A program made the translations under genes and the position numbers. Shown here piece by piece: positions 63,966-64,000 of a stretch of DNA of 64,000 bases. Numbering within the stretch: position 1 is the first letter of the stretch; every line of letters begins with the position of its first letter. The DNA is from Lepidonotus clava (taxonomy: Eukaryota; Annelida; Polychaeta; Phyllodocida; Polynoidae): NCBI GenBank assembly GCA_936440205.1, contig OW387148.1:12889961-12953960 (forward strand), in the 5' to 3' direction. The notes beneath the pieces were generated by a model. That model did no database searches and was not told the origin of the DNA. It saw nothing but the letters and a program-made list of their open reading frames with translations.

Positions 63966-64000
63966 ATAGATTACGAATATCTCAAAATCTGTTTTAACTC

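Larger units (their letters stand above)
60790..64000. repeat. Segmental duplication, copy 2 (continues past the window)
   Basis: Collinear with 50297-55860. Similarity resumes after the 63438-63965 insertion at 63966 (aatatctcaaaatctgtttt), matching 55768 onward, about 130 bp before the GRL gene 1 first exon ends, so the second gene's first exon should start about 100 bp beyond the window edge. Confidence 0.9.

Overview
The window is gene-poor, intron- and transposon-rich animal DNA, most likely from a marine invertebrate. The evidence is spliced genes with GT-AG introns, a full-length gustatory-receptor-like (GRL) receptor family (known from arthropods, molluscs, annelids, echinoderms, hemichordates and cnidarians but not vertebrates), very many short inverted-repeat transposons (MITEs), tRNA-derived SINEs, and long poly-G/C tracts. 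I cannot fix the phylum from the sequence alone.

Layout. (1) 1-12,752, minus strand: the 5' part of an SLC6 sodium-dependent transporter gene. Four exons join in phase: a leader exon (12,648-12,752), TM1 (5,366-5,555), TM2 (3,910-4,041) and the start of TM3 (44 to the window edge). Around the three membrane exons lie tandem partial copies: seven copies of the TM1 3' half with its splice donor, three decayed TM2 5' halves and three extra TM3 exons with their acceptors. (2) 12,760-38,400: no convincing host gene. It holds MITEs of several families, a 50-bp minisatellite (22,040-22,440), a tRNA-derived SINE with target-site duplication (25,331-25,659), a 1.25-kb inverted-repeat element carrying two tRNA-like modules (27,389-28,640), an LTR-like promoter block (29.5-29.9 kb), and a LINE 3' end split by a MITE (36.6-37.3 kb). 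(3) 38,466-39,560, minus: one intact single-exon type II membrane glycosyltransferase-like protein of 364 residues. (4) 39.6-50.3 kb: repeats, including a near-perfect palindrome (46,975-47,153), head-to-head MITEs and a 645-bp element with internal repeats. (5) 50.3-64.0 kb: a tandem segmental duplication. Copy 1 holds a complete four-exon GRL gene (53,034-56,825, 405 residues, ending in the TYSVVVLQF signature). Copy 2 (60.8 kb to the window edge) holds the last three exons of a second GRL gene whose large first exon should begin just past the right edge. Between them lie a decayed Ty3/Gypsy pol fossil and a retroelement 3' tail.

The genes do not form a pathway that can be read from this window. 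The three host gene families are all membrane proteins on the minus strand: a transporter, a glycosyltransferase and chemoreceptor-like receptors. The most unusual structures are the multiplied exon-intron boundaries in the SLC6 gene, the GRL pair whose shared and private transposon insertions give relative ages, and three dispersed copies of a repeat 3' end with a hammerhead-ribozyme-like core.
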